Origin: JALEVB01 sp022768265
Lineage (GTDB): Bacteria; Bacillota_I; Bacilli_A; Erysipelotrichales; Erysipelotrichaceae
DNA length: 64,000 nt
Reading direction: 5' to 3'
Assembly: GCA_034168985.1 (NCBI GenBank)
Contig: JAXFJE010000021.1
Span: 124,001-188,000, forward strand
The translations under genes were made by a program, and so were the position numbers. The notes beneath the pieces are model-generated. The model had not been told where the DNA came from. It saw nothing but the letters and a program-made list of their open reading frames with translations, and did no database searches. The first letter of the stretch is position 1. The number at the start of each line of letters is the position of its first letter. Below are positions 8,309 to 15,905 of this stretch, in pieces.

Positions 8309-9583
8309 ATGATTAGAAACTTTTATAAACATGTCTTGCCAACGATGTTGGCTTTAACTTTTAGTGGTATCTTCGTGATCATCGATGGGCTTTTCATTGG
8401 TCAAAAGATCGGTGATGTTGGTTTAGCAGCCATTAACATTGCTTATCCGATCCCGGCATTGATCTTCGCCTTAGGTATTGGCGTAGGTATGGGTGGTGGG
8501 GTCATGATATCTTTATATAAAAATGATCCTGATAAGCAAGCTTTGATCTTAGGCAACTGTTTCTTATTGCTGATGGGGTTTAGCCTTTGCTGCATGATCG
8601 GCTTTCAGGTTTTTTTCAAATCATTATTACTGTTTTTTAAAGCTAGCCCACAGATCATGCCTTATGCCCAAGCTTATGTGCAAACCGTGATCTTTGGGAT
8701 CATATTTAATATGTTTGGGACAGCACTTAGCCCTTTGGTCCGAAATTTTGAAGGACAGCTGATGGCCATGTTTGCTATGTGTACAGGCTGCATCGCTAAT
8801 ATCATCCTCGATTATCTAGCAATCTTTCCTTTAAATCTTGGTTTGAGCGGTGCTGCGTTGGCTACCATCATCTCACAAGCCTTGACGGCTTTCATCTTAT
8901 TGCTATATCTACAAAAAAAGGGCTATTTATTGCATTTTATCAAGCTTAGATTGGACTTTGATATTTGCAAGCAGATCATCAAGACCGGAATATCCCCTTT
9001 TGGTATCAGCATTTGTGCCAATGTCATCATCGTGATCATGAATCGTCAATTAGCTTATTATGGCCAAGATCATGCGCTAGCAATCTATGCCTTGATCAGT
9101 TATGTATATTATATTGCCCAATTATTGATGCAAGGAATCGGAGAAGGTATCCAACCGATGATCAGTCGAGCAATCGGGCTGCAAAAAAATGATGAAGCTC
9201 AAAAATACCTACGGATGGCCTTAGCTTTTTGCGTGATCTTTGGCTTGACCTTAACGATCTTCTTGATCAAAGAGAAAGAACTATTCCCTTGGCTATTTGG
9301 CAGTAGCCAGCTAGTGGCTAGTGATTCTAGCCAAATCTTACCATGGTTTGCCTATACTTGTATCTTCATGGGCATAACCAAGACCATCACCGCCTACTTC
9401 TATGCGGCAAAACATGATAAATATGCTTACTTATTAATTTATCTTGAACCCATCCTTGTCTTGATCTGTGCCTATGTCCTACCTTTATTATGGCAGTTAA
9501 ATGGTGTATGGATCAGCATCTTGATCACGCAGATCTCCTTAAGCATCATCGCTGTCATCTTATTAAAGATTGCTCATAATTAA
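8309..9583 (+). CDS. MATE-family efflux transporter, apparently leaderless
   Basis: A 424-residue, twelve-helix protein of the multidrug and toxin extrusion family, with the two-lobe architecture (LTFSGIFVIIDGLFIGQ in helix 1; second lobe from about 225, GISPFGISICANVIIV). It would export cationic drugs or toxins using an ion gradient. There is no Shine-Dalgarno sequence before the ATG and the -10 box lies only six bases upstream, so the mRNA is probably leaderless. The gene is divergent from feoAB and ends in a strong terminator. The substrate is unknown. Confidence 0.85.
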   Translation: MIRNFYKHVLPTMLALTFSGIFVIIDGLFIGQKIGDVGLAAINIAYPIPALIFALGIGVGMGGGVMISLYKNDPDKQALILGNCFLLLMGFSLCCMIGFQVFFKSLLLFFKASPQIMPYAQAYVQTVIFGIIFNMFGTALSPLVRNFEGQLMAMFAMCTGCIANIILDYLAIFPLNLGLSGAALATIISQALTAFILLLYLQKKGYLLHFIKLRLDFDICKQIIKTGISPFGISICANVIIVIMNRQLAYYGQDHALAIYALISYVYYIAQLLMQGIGEGIQPMISRAIGLQKNDEAQKYLRMALAFCVIFGLTLTIFLIKEKELFPWLFGSSQLVASDSSQILPWFAYTCIFMGITKTITAYFYAAKHDKYAYLLIYLEPILVLICAYVLPLLWQLNGVWISILITQISLSIIAVILLKIAHN

Positions 9584-9616
9584 AGAAACAGTCCATATAT
9601 GAACTGTTTCTTTTTT
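9583..9616 (+). terminator. Intrinsic terminator after the MATE gene
   Basis: AAAGAAACAGT pairs with ACTGTTTCTTT around a short loop and is followed by a T run. It starts at the stop codon. Confidence 0.85.
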
Positions 9617-9654
9617 TATACTCTTGAATAAGAAAGGAGGTGATTTTTTGTTGT

Positions 9655-9695
9655 GAAAAAATCACTAATATCTAAAATTAATAAAATAATTAGTG
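9655..9695 (-). terminator. Intrinsic terminator of the broken small gene
   Basis: On the minus strand CACTAAT (9695-9689) pairs with ATTAGTG (9669-9663) across an AT-rich, partly self-complementary middle, followed by six T. It begins directly after the final stop codon of the interrupted frame at 9696-9932. Confidence 0.55.
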
Positions 9696-9932
9696 TTATT
9701 TAACTAAATGTCCCATTGGTCTATCCTCATGTAGACTTTTACTTTCTATATTTTGCCACATTGTTATATAAAGAACATTAGCCTTATCTATATAAATTTG
9801 ATACTAAGAATCGCTTATCATCAGCCATTCATTTGTGGAGCATGTCAGCTAATTATCTTTATATCCGCTCCTATTTGTATCTACCTACGAAATAGAAGCG
9901 TCTTCTTAAAATTCTAGTAGTACCTCTTTCAT
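9696..9932 (-). pseudogene. Small gene interrupted by four in-frame stops (79 codons)
   Basis: On the minus strand a strong SD (TGGAGG) precedes an ATG at 9932. The frame starts MKEVLLEF and then meets TAA, later three TAG codons, yet keeps the same phase to a TAA at 9698-9696, which is followed at once by a terminator. The last uninterrupted 34 codons (YQIYIDKANVLYITMW...HLVK) look protein-like. Expression signals at both ends support a former (or recoded) small gene. The segment QIYIDKANVLY weakly recalls small DUF6440-type proteins, which is a guess. Alternatively the stretch is a structured RNA: one 10-bp stem (GCTTCTATTT/AAATAGGAGC) is present. Confidence 0.4.
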
Positions 9933-10020
9933 AATGTATTCCTCCAGTGAAGATCATTTATTCTTTGTACTTATATAATACTATAGTTTACTTTAACAAC
10001 AAGTCTATTTTAAAAAAATT
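9933..10020 (-). promoter_or_regulatory. Candidate promoter region of the broken small gene
   Basis: Reading down the minus strand, TTGTTA is followed 16 bases later by TATATA and then, after ~40 bases, by the SD of the interrupted frame. The rest of the 9617-10073 gap between genes holds only the hairpins listed and no further gene. Confidence 0.35.
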
Positions 10021-10028
10021 TTTTATGT

Positions 10029-10075
10029 TATAATTATATATGTGAGAGCTAAGGTTTGATACCTTAGCTTTTTTT
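10029..10075 (+). terminator. Plus-strand hairpin with T-tract next to a TATAAT
   Basis: AGCTAAGGT (10047-10055) pairs with ACCTTAGCT (10061-10069) around TTGAT and is followed by a T run on the plus strand, overlapping the stop codon of the amidohydrolase gene. A TATAAT lies at 10029-10034, so a tiny transcript is possible. On the minus strand the hairpin lacks a T-tract, so it would only be a weak end for the amidohydrolase mRNA. Confidence 0.5.
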
Positions 10076-11363
10076 ATAGCAATGTATCTAATGCTTGTTC
10101 GATATCTGCATTTTTATCGATATGGCATTGATCGATGATCTTACCTTTGGCAACCACCAGTTCCACATCTTTCAAGGCTTTTAGATCTTGTAATGGATCA
10201 TTTTTGACCATGAACATATCTGCATGTTTACCCACTTCAATGCTGCCGATCTTATCTTCCATCTTTAAGATGATGGCATTTTGCAATGTTGCGGTATATA
10301 AGGCAAAAGAATTTGAAACATTTAAATATTTAGCGAAATAACACACTTCTCGCCACATATTATATTGGGTCGCATAAGGACAACTAGCATCAGTTCCCAA
10401 GCCTACTGGAATATAACACCCCAGCGCCTTACGAACCCCATCGATCATATTTTCTAATACGACCTTAGAGTTATATACACATAATTCATCAAGCTTAGTT
10501 AAGCTGGGACTAAAGTTAGCCAATGGCAAAGCTGGCGACAAGGTACAGACAAAAGCTGTATTTTGCACCTTGCATTTATGCGCGATCTTTTCATCAAACA
10601 ATGAACCATGTTCGATCGTATCAACCCCTGCATCTACGGCAATTTCTACCCCTTTAGGACTTTCGGTATGGCTAGCTACGATCATGCCCTTTTCATGAGC
10701 TGCATCACAAACCCATTTAGCTTGTTCATAACTCATCTTGACCTCACCAGGCTCACCTTTGACCTTAGCATCCATGACCCCACCAGTAATACAGATCTTG
10801 ATCAGATCTACGCCTTGCTCAACATTTTGGTTAACACAGGCAATTAGTTCTTCCTGTGTATTTCCCGTGATGGCAAAAGTCTTATCACCATGGCCTCCGC
10901 TAACAGTAATAGCTGGTCCGCTAACGATCAAATCTGGTCCGCTGATCTCACCTTTTTTGATCCGATCACGAAGCGCTACATCACGGTAAAAAAAGTCGCC
11001 GACGCTACGGATAGTGGTAACACCGCTTTTTAAGGCATCTTGAACATTTTTCACCAAGATCCGATCTAAAACTTTTGTGCCAACTTTCGTTGATGCTGCT
11101 TTGATGATCATTTGCTGCAGCTGGCTTTGACCACCTAAGACCTTGCTAGGCTTGCCACTGCCAAATAAATGAACATGAAGATTGATCAAACCTGGCAATA
11201 AATATTTATCGGTACCATCAATGACCTGATAGTTGGCTGCTACTTCCAAAGCTTGATCGATCTTGACGATGATCCCATCTTCAAAATAAACATTGCTATG
11301 GGGCTGAATCTGCGAATCGATCTTTCCTTGATATAAATTAACATTTTTTATGACGTACTTCAT
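10074..11363 (-). CDS. Amidohydrolase-family metal-dependent hydrolase
   Basis: A 429-residue soluble enzyme of the imidazolonepropionase/prolidase-like branch of the amidohydrolase superfamily. Seen: INLHVHLFG (HxH metal ligands), a Lys in LIKICITGGV, HTESP and IEHGS (later His ligands), and GLGTDAS (catalytic Asp). It hydrolyses an amide or dipeptide-like bond, but the substrate is not readable. The start at 11363 is chosen over two upstream ATGs because it has AAGGAG eight bases away. It follows the amidotransferase-like gene with overlapping start and stop regions, so the two are translated together. Confidence 0.82.
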   Translation of the reverse strand: MKYVIKNVNLYQGKIDSQIQPHSNVYFEDGIIVKIDQALEVAANYQVIDGTDKYLLPGLINLHVHLFGSGKPSKVLGGQSQLQQMIIKAASTKVGTKVLDRILVKNVQDALKSGVTTIRSVGDFFYRDVALRDRIKKGEISGPDLIVSGPAITVSGGHGDKTFAITGNTQEELIACVNQNVEQGVDLIKICITGGVMDAKVKGEPGEVKMSYEQAKWVCDAAHEKGMIVASHTESPKGVEIAVDAGVDTIEHGSLFDEKIAHKCKVQNTAFVCTLSPALPLANFSPSLTKLDELCVYNSKVVLENMIDGVRKALGCYIPVGLGTDASCPYATQYNMWREVCYFAKYLNVSNSFALYTATLQNAIILKMEDKIGSIEVGKHADMFMVKNDPLQDLKALKDVELVVAKGKIIDQCHIDKNADIEQALDTLL

Positions 11364-11365
11364 TT

Positions 11366-12058
11366 TCATAGCTCCTTGACCCATTTATTAAAGATCATCT
11401 GCATCTTATGATCTTCTTCGATATTTTTTTCTGGATGAAATTGTAATCCTACGATTGGTAAATATTTATGTTGGATTCCTTCGACGATCCCATCATTGCT
11501 TAAAGCAATCTTCAGCAGATCTTTGCCTACTTTATTGATAGCTTGATGATGATAGCTATTTACGATAGCTACCTCTCCTAAGATATCTTCCAAGAAAGAA
11601 TCATTACGGATGACGATATTATGCATCGTTGCTGCTTTATTAGCAGGCGTTTTATGATTTAAGGTATTGGAAGGACATAGACGGCAATCTTGATATAAGC
11701 TACCACCTAAATAAACATTGATCAATTGACAACCTCGACAAATCCCCAACACGGGCAATTTACGTTTGATCGCCCTTTTCAATAAAGCAAATTCATAATG
11801 ATCCCGATTAAGATCGACCTTTTTAACATACTTGCTTTTTTCTTCATGATAAAATTCTGGATCGATATCATCACCACCAGTAAAAACGATGCCGTCTAAA
11901 TGATCCACGATACCATTTAAGATTGCTTCCTCGACTTGAGGAATGATCACGACGGCACAACCTGCTTTTTCCAAAGCTTTGATATAATTAGCGTTTACTT
12001 TATGAACGCTTTGTTTTAAAGATACTCCTAGATTACAACTTATCCCTACGATCTTCAT
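11366..12058 (-). CDS. Gamma-glutamyl-GABA hydrolase family (class I amidotransferase fold)
   Basis: A 230-residue cytoplasmic hydrolase of the PuuD family. Seen: FTGGDDIDP, the nucleophile elbow GICRGCQLINVYLGGSL with Cys, and the catalytic His/Glu in LQFHPEKN. Such enzymes cleave gamma-glutamyl amides. Its partner gene downstream is an amidohydrolase and its upstream neighbour is a sugar kinase-phosphatase. This suggests a small scavenging operon, but no common pathway is proven. The ATG has AAGGAGATAG upstream. Confidence 0.85.
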   Translation of the reverse strand: MKIVGISCNLGVSLKQSVHKVNANYIKALEKAGCAVVIIPQVEEAILNGIVDHLDGIVFTGGDDIDPEFYHEEKSKYVKKVDLNRDHYEFALLKRAIKRKLPVLGICRGCQLINVYLGGSLYQDCRLCPSNTLNHKTPANKAATMHNIVIRNDSFLEDILGEVAIVNSYHHQAINKVGKDLLKIALSNDGIVEGIQHKYLPIVGLQFHPEKNIEEDHKMQMIFNKWVKEL

Positions 12059-12083
12059 TGTCTATCTCCTTCATAAATCTTTA

Positions 12084-13778
12084 TCAAATTTGTTTGAACC
12101 ATCCAAATTTTTCACAAGCTTGATAGATGCCATCATCGACATTTTTAGCTGTTACATAAGTAGCTTTAGCTTTAAGCTCACTACAAGCATTACCCATGGC
12201 AATGGAGGTCCATCGTGGTTTAAACATGACCAGATCATTATGATCATCACCAAAAACTACCACATCTTTATGATCTTGCTGCAGCTTGTCCATAAACAAG
12301 CAGATACCTTCATCTTTAGCGTCATGTTGAAACATCAAATAATCTTTGACAAACCTTAGATGTCCCAAGCTTTCTTTTAATGTCAAGCGATTTTCTTGAT
12401 CACTAGATATGGCAACATATAACTTATAGAAATGAGGAATTTGCGTAAAATCAATATTAGGATCGATGATATAGTTAGTTGGTTCTTTACGCGGACCAAC
12501 TTGCTGACAAAACAAATCATCTTTCGCATAAACATCGATCGAATCATCGATCATCGCTAAGATCCCATAGCCTAAGCTTGTGGCTTGCGCAATAATGGCC
12601 AAGACCTTATCACGATCTAGCGGTATATTTTCGACGATCTCATCGTTCATGACCAAGCACTTGCCTCCAGAACATACCATATTATGCAAGCCTAGCTCTT
12701 CCATCATCATCGATGCTTTATAATGTGCACGCCCCGTGGCAATGGCGACAAAATGACCAGCAGCCTGTAGCTTCTTTAAAGCCTTCAAGGCACTTGGTAC
12801 CACTTTTTTAGTGGCATTATCCGTTAAAGTTCCATCGATATCGAAGAAAAAATAACGTTTATGTGGATGATATAGTTTATACCATTTTTCATATGTCATC
12901 ATGATATCCTGGGAGCTTGCCAAAACCGGAGCAAAACATGTAGCACTCGCACAGCTTAAAGCAAATCCTAGCGCTTCTTGATGATCATGATAACGATCAT
13001 AATGATATAAATAGCCAGCTACCATGCTATCCCCAGCACCAACGCTAGCCACGATCTTTCCTATCATGGATGGAAATTGATGGATCTTTTGGTTATCATC
13101 AACTAGCAGTGCCCCTTGGGCTCCTAAAGATACCAAGACATTTTGCGCTCCTAAGCTTTGTAATTTTTGCGCATACAATGCTATCTCATCTGCTGGGATA
13201 TCTTTACCAAACAGTTGATCTAATTCTTGCTTATTTGGTTTGATCAAAAAAGGACGATATTGCAAACAAGCTAATAAAGCCTGATCTGCCATATCCAAAA
13301 CCAATCGAACATCTTTTTGATATGCTTGACTGCAGATCATAACTAGATCTTGGATATCCATCCCATTTGCCAAGCTACCGCTAATAACCAAGGTATCCCT
13401 AGCTTTTAAATTAGTTACCTTAGCGATCAGGGCTTGGATATCGTTTTTATCAACCTTTGGCCCAATTCCATTAATTTCCGTTTCATGCCCATCATTGATC
13501 TTAACATTGATCCTTGTATCACCTTGCGCTAATCTTAGCATATCACAAGCAATCTTTTCTTTAGCAAGATCAGCTACGATCTTATCTCCACTAAAACCAG
13601 CAACAAAACCCCACACACAAACTTCTTGTCCTAATTCATGCAATATCTTAGCTACATTGATTCCTTTACCTGCTGTTATGATCTTTTCTTCTAGGACCCG
13701 ATTTAATGCATGAGCTTTAAAATCATGCAAACGTACATAATGATCTAAAGATGGATTAAAAGTTAGCGTATAAATCAT
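12084..13778 (-). CDS. PfkB-family sugar-phosphate kinase fused to a Cof-type HAD phosphatase
   Basis: A 564-residue two-domain protein. Residues 1-295 are a 1-phosphofructokinase/tagatose-6-phosphate-kinase-like domain (start MIYTLTFNPSLDHYVRL; TAGKGINVAKIL; GAGDS with catalytic Asp250). Residues 306-564 are a HAD phosphatase of the Cof type (FFFDIDGTLTD with Asp313/315; IATGRA; VVFGDDHNDLVMF). Both active sites look intact, so kinase and phosphatase sit in one chain. No frameshift or start site lies at the junction, so this is a true fusion. No fructose PTS gene is adjacent. The physiological sugar phosphate is unknown. Confidence 0.88.
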   Translation of the reverse strand: MIYTLTFNPSLDHYVRLHDFKAHALNRVLEEKIITAGKGINVAKILHELGQEVCVWGFVAGFSGDKIVADLAKEKIACDMLRLAQGDTRINVKINDGHETEINGIGPKVDKNDIQALIAKVTNLKARDTLVISGSLANGMDIQDLVMICSQAYQKDVRLVLDMADQALLACLQYRPFLIKPNKQELDQLFGKDIPADEIALYAQKLQSLGAQNVLVSLGAQGALLVDDNQKIHQFPSMIGKIVASVGAGDSMVAGYLYHYDRYHDHQEALGFALSCASATCFAPVLASSQDIMMTYEKWYKLYHPHKRYFFFDIDGTLTDNATKKVVPSALKALKKLQAAGHFVAIATGRAHYKASMMMEELGLHNMVCSGGKCLVMNDEIVENIPLDRDKVLAIIAQATSLGYGILAMIDDSIDVYAKDDLFCQQVGPRKEPTNYIIDPNIDFTQIPHFYKLYVAISSDQENRLTLKESLGHLRFVKDYLMFQHDAKDEGICLFMDKLQQDHKDVVVFGDDHNDLVMFKPRWTSIAMGNACSELKAKATYVTAKNVDDGIYQACEKFGWFKQI

Positions 13779-13789
13779 CCTATCACCCC

Positions 13790-14488
13790 TTATACATAAA
13801 AAACATGCATATCATCTAAACGAAGGCAGGCAAAACGTGCATACTTGCTTTTGCTAGCACAGCCACAATCGATATTGATATAGTTGGCATCATGAAGATC
13901 GTGACCATCATGATATATCGTTAGATAGTCATCATAACTATCTTTTAATAAAGCGGTGATCGTATGGCCGGCGATGATCGTACGATCAGCCAAGCGTGGC
14001 AAATAGTTGATATTACGTTCCCATAAAAAACTATAAGGCTCCTTAACTTGCTGCAAGTAAACATAACCTTGTAAATAACGGGTATCGGCATAAGCATGCG
14101 TTAAATAAAAACAACGACCATTAACAACTAGATCGCATAAAGCTAAAGGTAAATTTTTTAAATACTCTTTTATTGCCGCTTGTCTATCTCCACTTAATTT
14201 CAAATATTTAAAATGACTGACATGACCGCCATTTGCAAACCACAAATTAAAATTAGCAGCACTTGGTTCTTGCAGACACTTAAGCATCATCCACTCATGG
14301 TTGCCCATGAACAAGGTGAATCGTTCATCATTCATGATGTGCTCTAAGATCGCTATTCCTTCCTTGCCTCTATCTATGACATCTCCTAAAAAATATACTT
14401 TATCATCCTTTTGTAATTGTATGGTTGCTAGCATCTGATCAAAACGTGCTTTATCACCATGAATATCGCTCATAACATAAACTGCCAT
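13790..14488 (-). CDS. Calcineurin-like metallophosphoesterase (Ser/Thr phosphatase type)
   Basis: A 232-residue cytoplasmic phosphoesterase. Seen: the metal motifs SDIHGD (near 8-13), GDVIDRG, GNHEWM, and IAGHT further on. These are the PP-family motifs of bacterial protein phosphatases and symmetrical Ap4A hydrolases. Either activity is possible. The 36 upstream codons in frame are hydrophobic and lack a ribosome site; the start at 14488 has GGAGAT seven bases upstream. It is 11 bases ahead of the kinase-phosphatase fusion gene, so likely the first gene of that operon. Confidence 0.85.
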   Translation of the reverse strand: MAVYVMSDIHGDKARFDQMLATIQLQKDDKVYFLGDVIDRGKEGIAILEHIMNDERFTLFMGNHEWMMLKCLQEPSAANFNLWFANGGHVSHFKYLKLSGDRQAAIKEYLKNLPLALCDLVVNGRCFYLTHAYADTRYLQGYVYLQQVKEPYSFLWERNINYLPRLADRTIIAGHTITALLKDSYDDYLTIYHDGHDLHDANYINIDCGCASKSKYARFACLRLDDMHVFYV

Positions 14489-14527
14489 CGTTATAAATCT
14501 CCTATAAAGATTATACACTTTTAGCTG

Positions 14528-14587
14528 CAAAAAAAGTAGCAAAACTACCCCCACCAAACAAAAAAACCGATGGTAAATAACCACCGG
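14528..14587 (-). terminator. Tandem intrinsic terminators
   Basis: On the minus strand CCGGTGGT/ACCATCGG followed by seven T (14587-14560), and then GTAG/CTAC followed by seven T (to 14528), end the transcript of the FMN-binding lipoprotein gene. Confidence 0.7.
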
Positions 14588-14602
14588 CAAAAGCAAATTT
14601 TA

Positions 14603-15814
14603 TTATTTTGCGTTATAGAATTCTAAAGCATAAGTAACGGCTTTGATCAATGCATTTGATGTAACGGTTGCCCCACTTACTACATCTACTTCTCCAGCTT
14701 GATCTTGAGCAGCAATCAAAGTTTTTAAGAAATCACTTTTTTCAGCACATAGTTTTGCTCCATAGTCTGCTGATTCATTGGCATCGCGCACGCTGATATC
14801 AACGATCTTACCGCTAGCATCATCAAACGTAACATGCGTTTCAATTTCTCCACCAAAACCTTGGGTAACAACTTCAACCTTAGTTTGACCATCAGCGTTG
14901 GTAGAATTAGTAACCCCTTCAAACAATTCTCCATGAATTGCTAGATAAACCATGCGTTGGAAATCACCAACAAATGCAATGGTTGCCCCTGTGATCATAT
15001 CACGATCTTCAATTGGAGTACTTTGTTGGTTAACGGTCCTAAACATTTCATATACTTGATCCAAGGTCATCTTATTAGCTAAGATATGATCTACGATGGC
15101 ATCAATTTGTTCACCATAGCTTCTTCCGCCATTGTAACCAGCAAATGAAACACGATTTTTACCCGCCACAAATTTTCCATCTTTATATAAACCAAATACA
15201 TCAAGGATATCTGACAATAAGGTATCACCTGTCAATTCTTCGACCCCTGCTTCTTTAGCTAAGTAAGAATAAGCAACGATCGCTGATTCAAGATCAACTT
15301 CTGCTTGCGTACCTAAGTTAATTACGGTTAGATCCTTGAATGTTGATTCAGCTGTTAAGTTATCTAAACTAGCTGTCAACATATATTGTTCCCCTTGATC
15401 TTTGCCAGGGAATTTTGCATAACCATTAGCTGTTAAAGCTAAAAGCCCAAAGCCATCAGCAGTTTCGCTAACTTCAGCATCTGATACATTCATCAAATAA
15501 CCCATGATATCTTTCTTTGAATATTCATCTTCTTTGCCTTTGTTACGAATGATATCAAAATTCAAGGTCGTAATGATACCATTTTCATCCACGGTACCCT
15601 CGAAGATAAAAGTATCATTTTTTGGAAGACCTGCTGAGGTCGTTCCCATCATTTCATATTCCGCGCTAAAAGGTGTCTGTGTAGCTGGATCGTTAGTTTC
15701 CGTTGGTGCTGAAGCATCTGCACTTTTTTGCGCATCATCTTGCGGTTTAGCACATGCGCTCATGCTAACTAACATGCCCGCTGCTAACAATCCTTTCAAA
15801 AATTTCTTATCCAT
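14603..15814 (-). CDS. FMN-binding lipoprotein with two flavinylation motifs (PplA-like)
   Basis: A 403-residue lipoprotein with signal peptide MDKKFLKGLLAAGMLVSMSAC. Two ApbE-type flavinylation motifs (Dxx[ST]GAT) are visible: DMITGAT near residue 271 and DVVSGAT near 378, each at the end of an FMN_bind-like module. Proteins of this build (Listeria PplA) carry covalent FMN on the outer face of the membrane and move electrons outward. Start chosen at 15814 because GGAGG lies eight bases upstream. The ApbE transferase, Ndh2 and other electron-transfer partners are not in this window. The N-terminal ~200 residues between signal and first module are of unknown fold. Confidence 0.82.
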   Translation of the reverse strand: MDKKFLKGLLAAGMLVSMSACAKPQDDAQKSADASAPTETNDPATQTPFSAEYEMMGTTSAGLPKNDTFIFEGTVDENGIITTLNFDIIRNKGKEDEYSKKDIMGYLMNVSDAEVSETADGFGLLALTANGYAKFPGKDQGEQYMLTASLDNLTAESTFKDLTVINLGTQAEVDLESAIVAYSYLAKEAGVEELTGDTLLSDILDVFGLYKDGKFVAGKNRVSFAGYNGGRSYGEQIDAIVDHILANKMTLDQVYEMFRTVNQQSTPIEDRDMITGATIAFVGDFQRMVYLAIHGELFEGVTNSTNADGQTKVEVVTQGFGGEIETHVTFDDASGKIVDISVRDANESADYGAKLCAEKSDFLKTLIAAQDQAGEVDVVSGATVTSNALIKAVTYALEFYNAK

Positions 15815-15866
15815 CTTAAAATCCTCCATGTTAATATTATGCCTCATTTTGTTAACAACTGCAAAG

Positions 15867-15902
15867 AAAAAACGATCACTTTCAACAAAAAGTGATCGTT
15901 AA
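15867..15902 (-). terminator. Intrinsic terminator after the LCP gene
   Basis: On the minus strand AACGATCACTTT pairs with AAAGTGATCGTT around a short loop, followed by TTTTTTCTTT. Confidence 0.8.
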
Positions 15903-15905
15903 CTG

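Noticed and set aside
9653..9703. Annotating the 16-codon frame after the strong SD as a gene
   Set aside because: It coincides with the reverse complement of a terminator and has no homology evidence, so it is reported only as an observation.
15504..15902. Open frame of 132 codons on the plus strand
   Set aside because: Antisense to the lipoprotein gene with signal peptide and SD; runs through a terminator; shadow frame.
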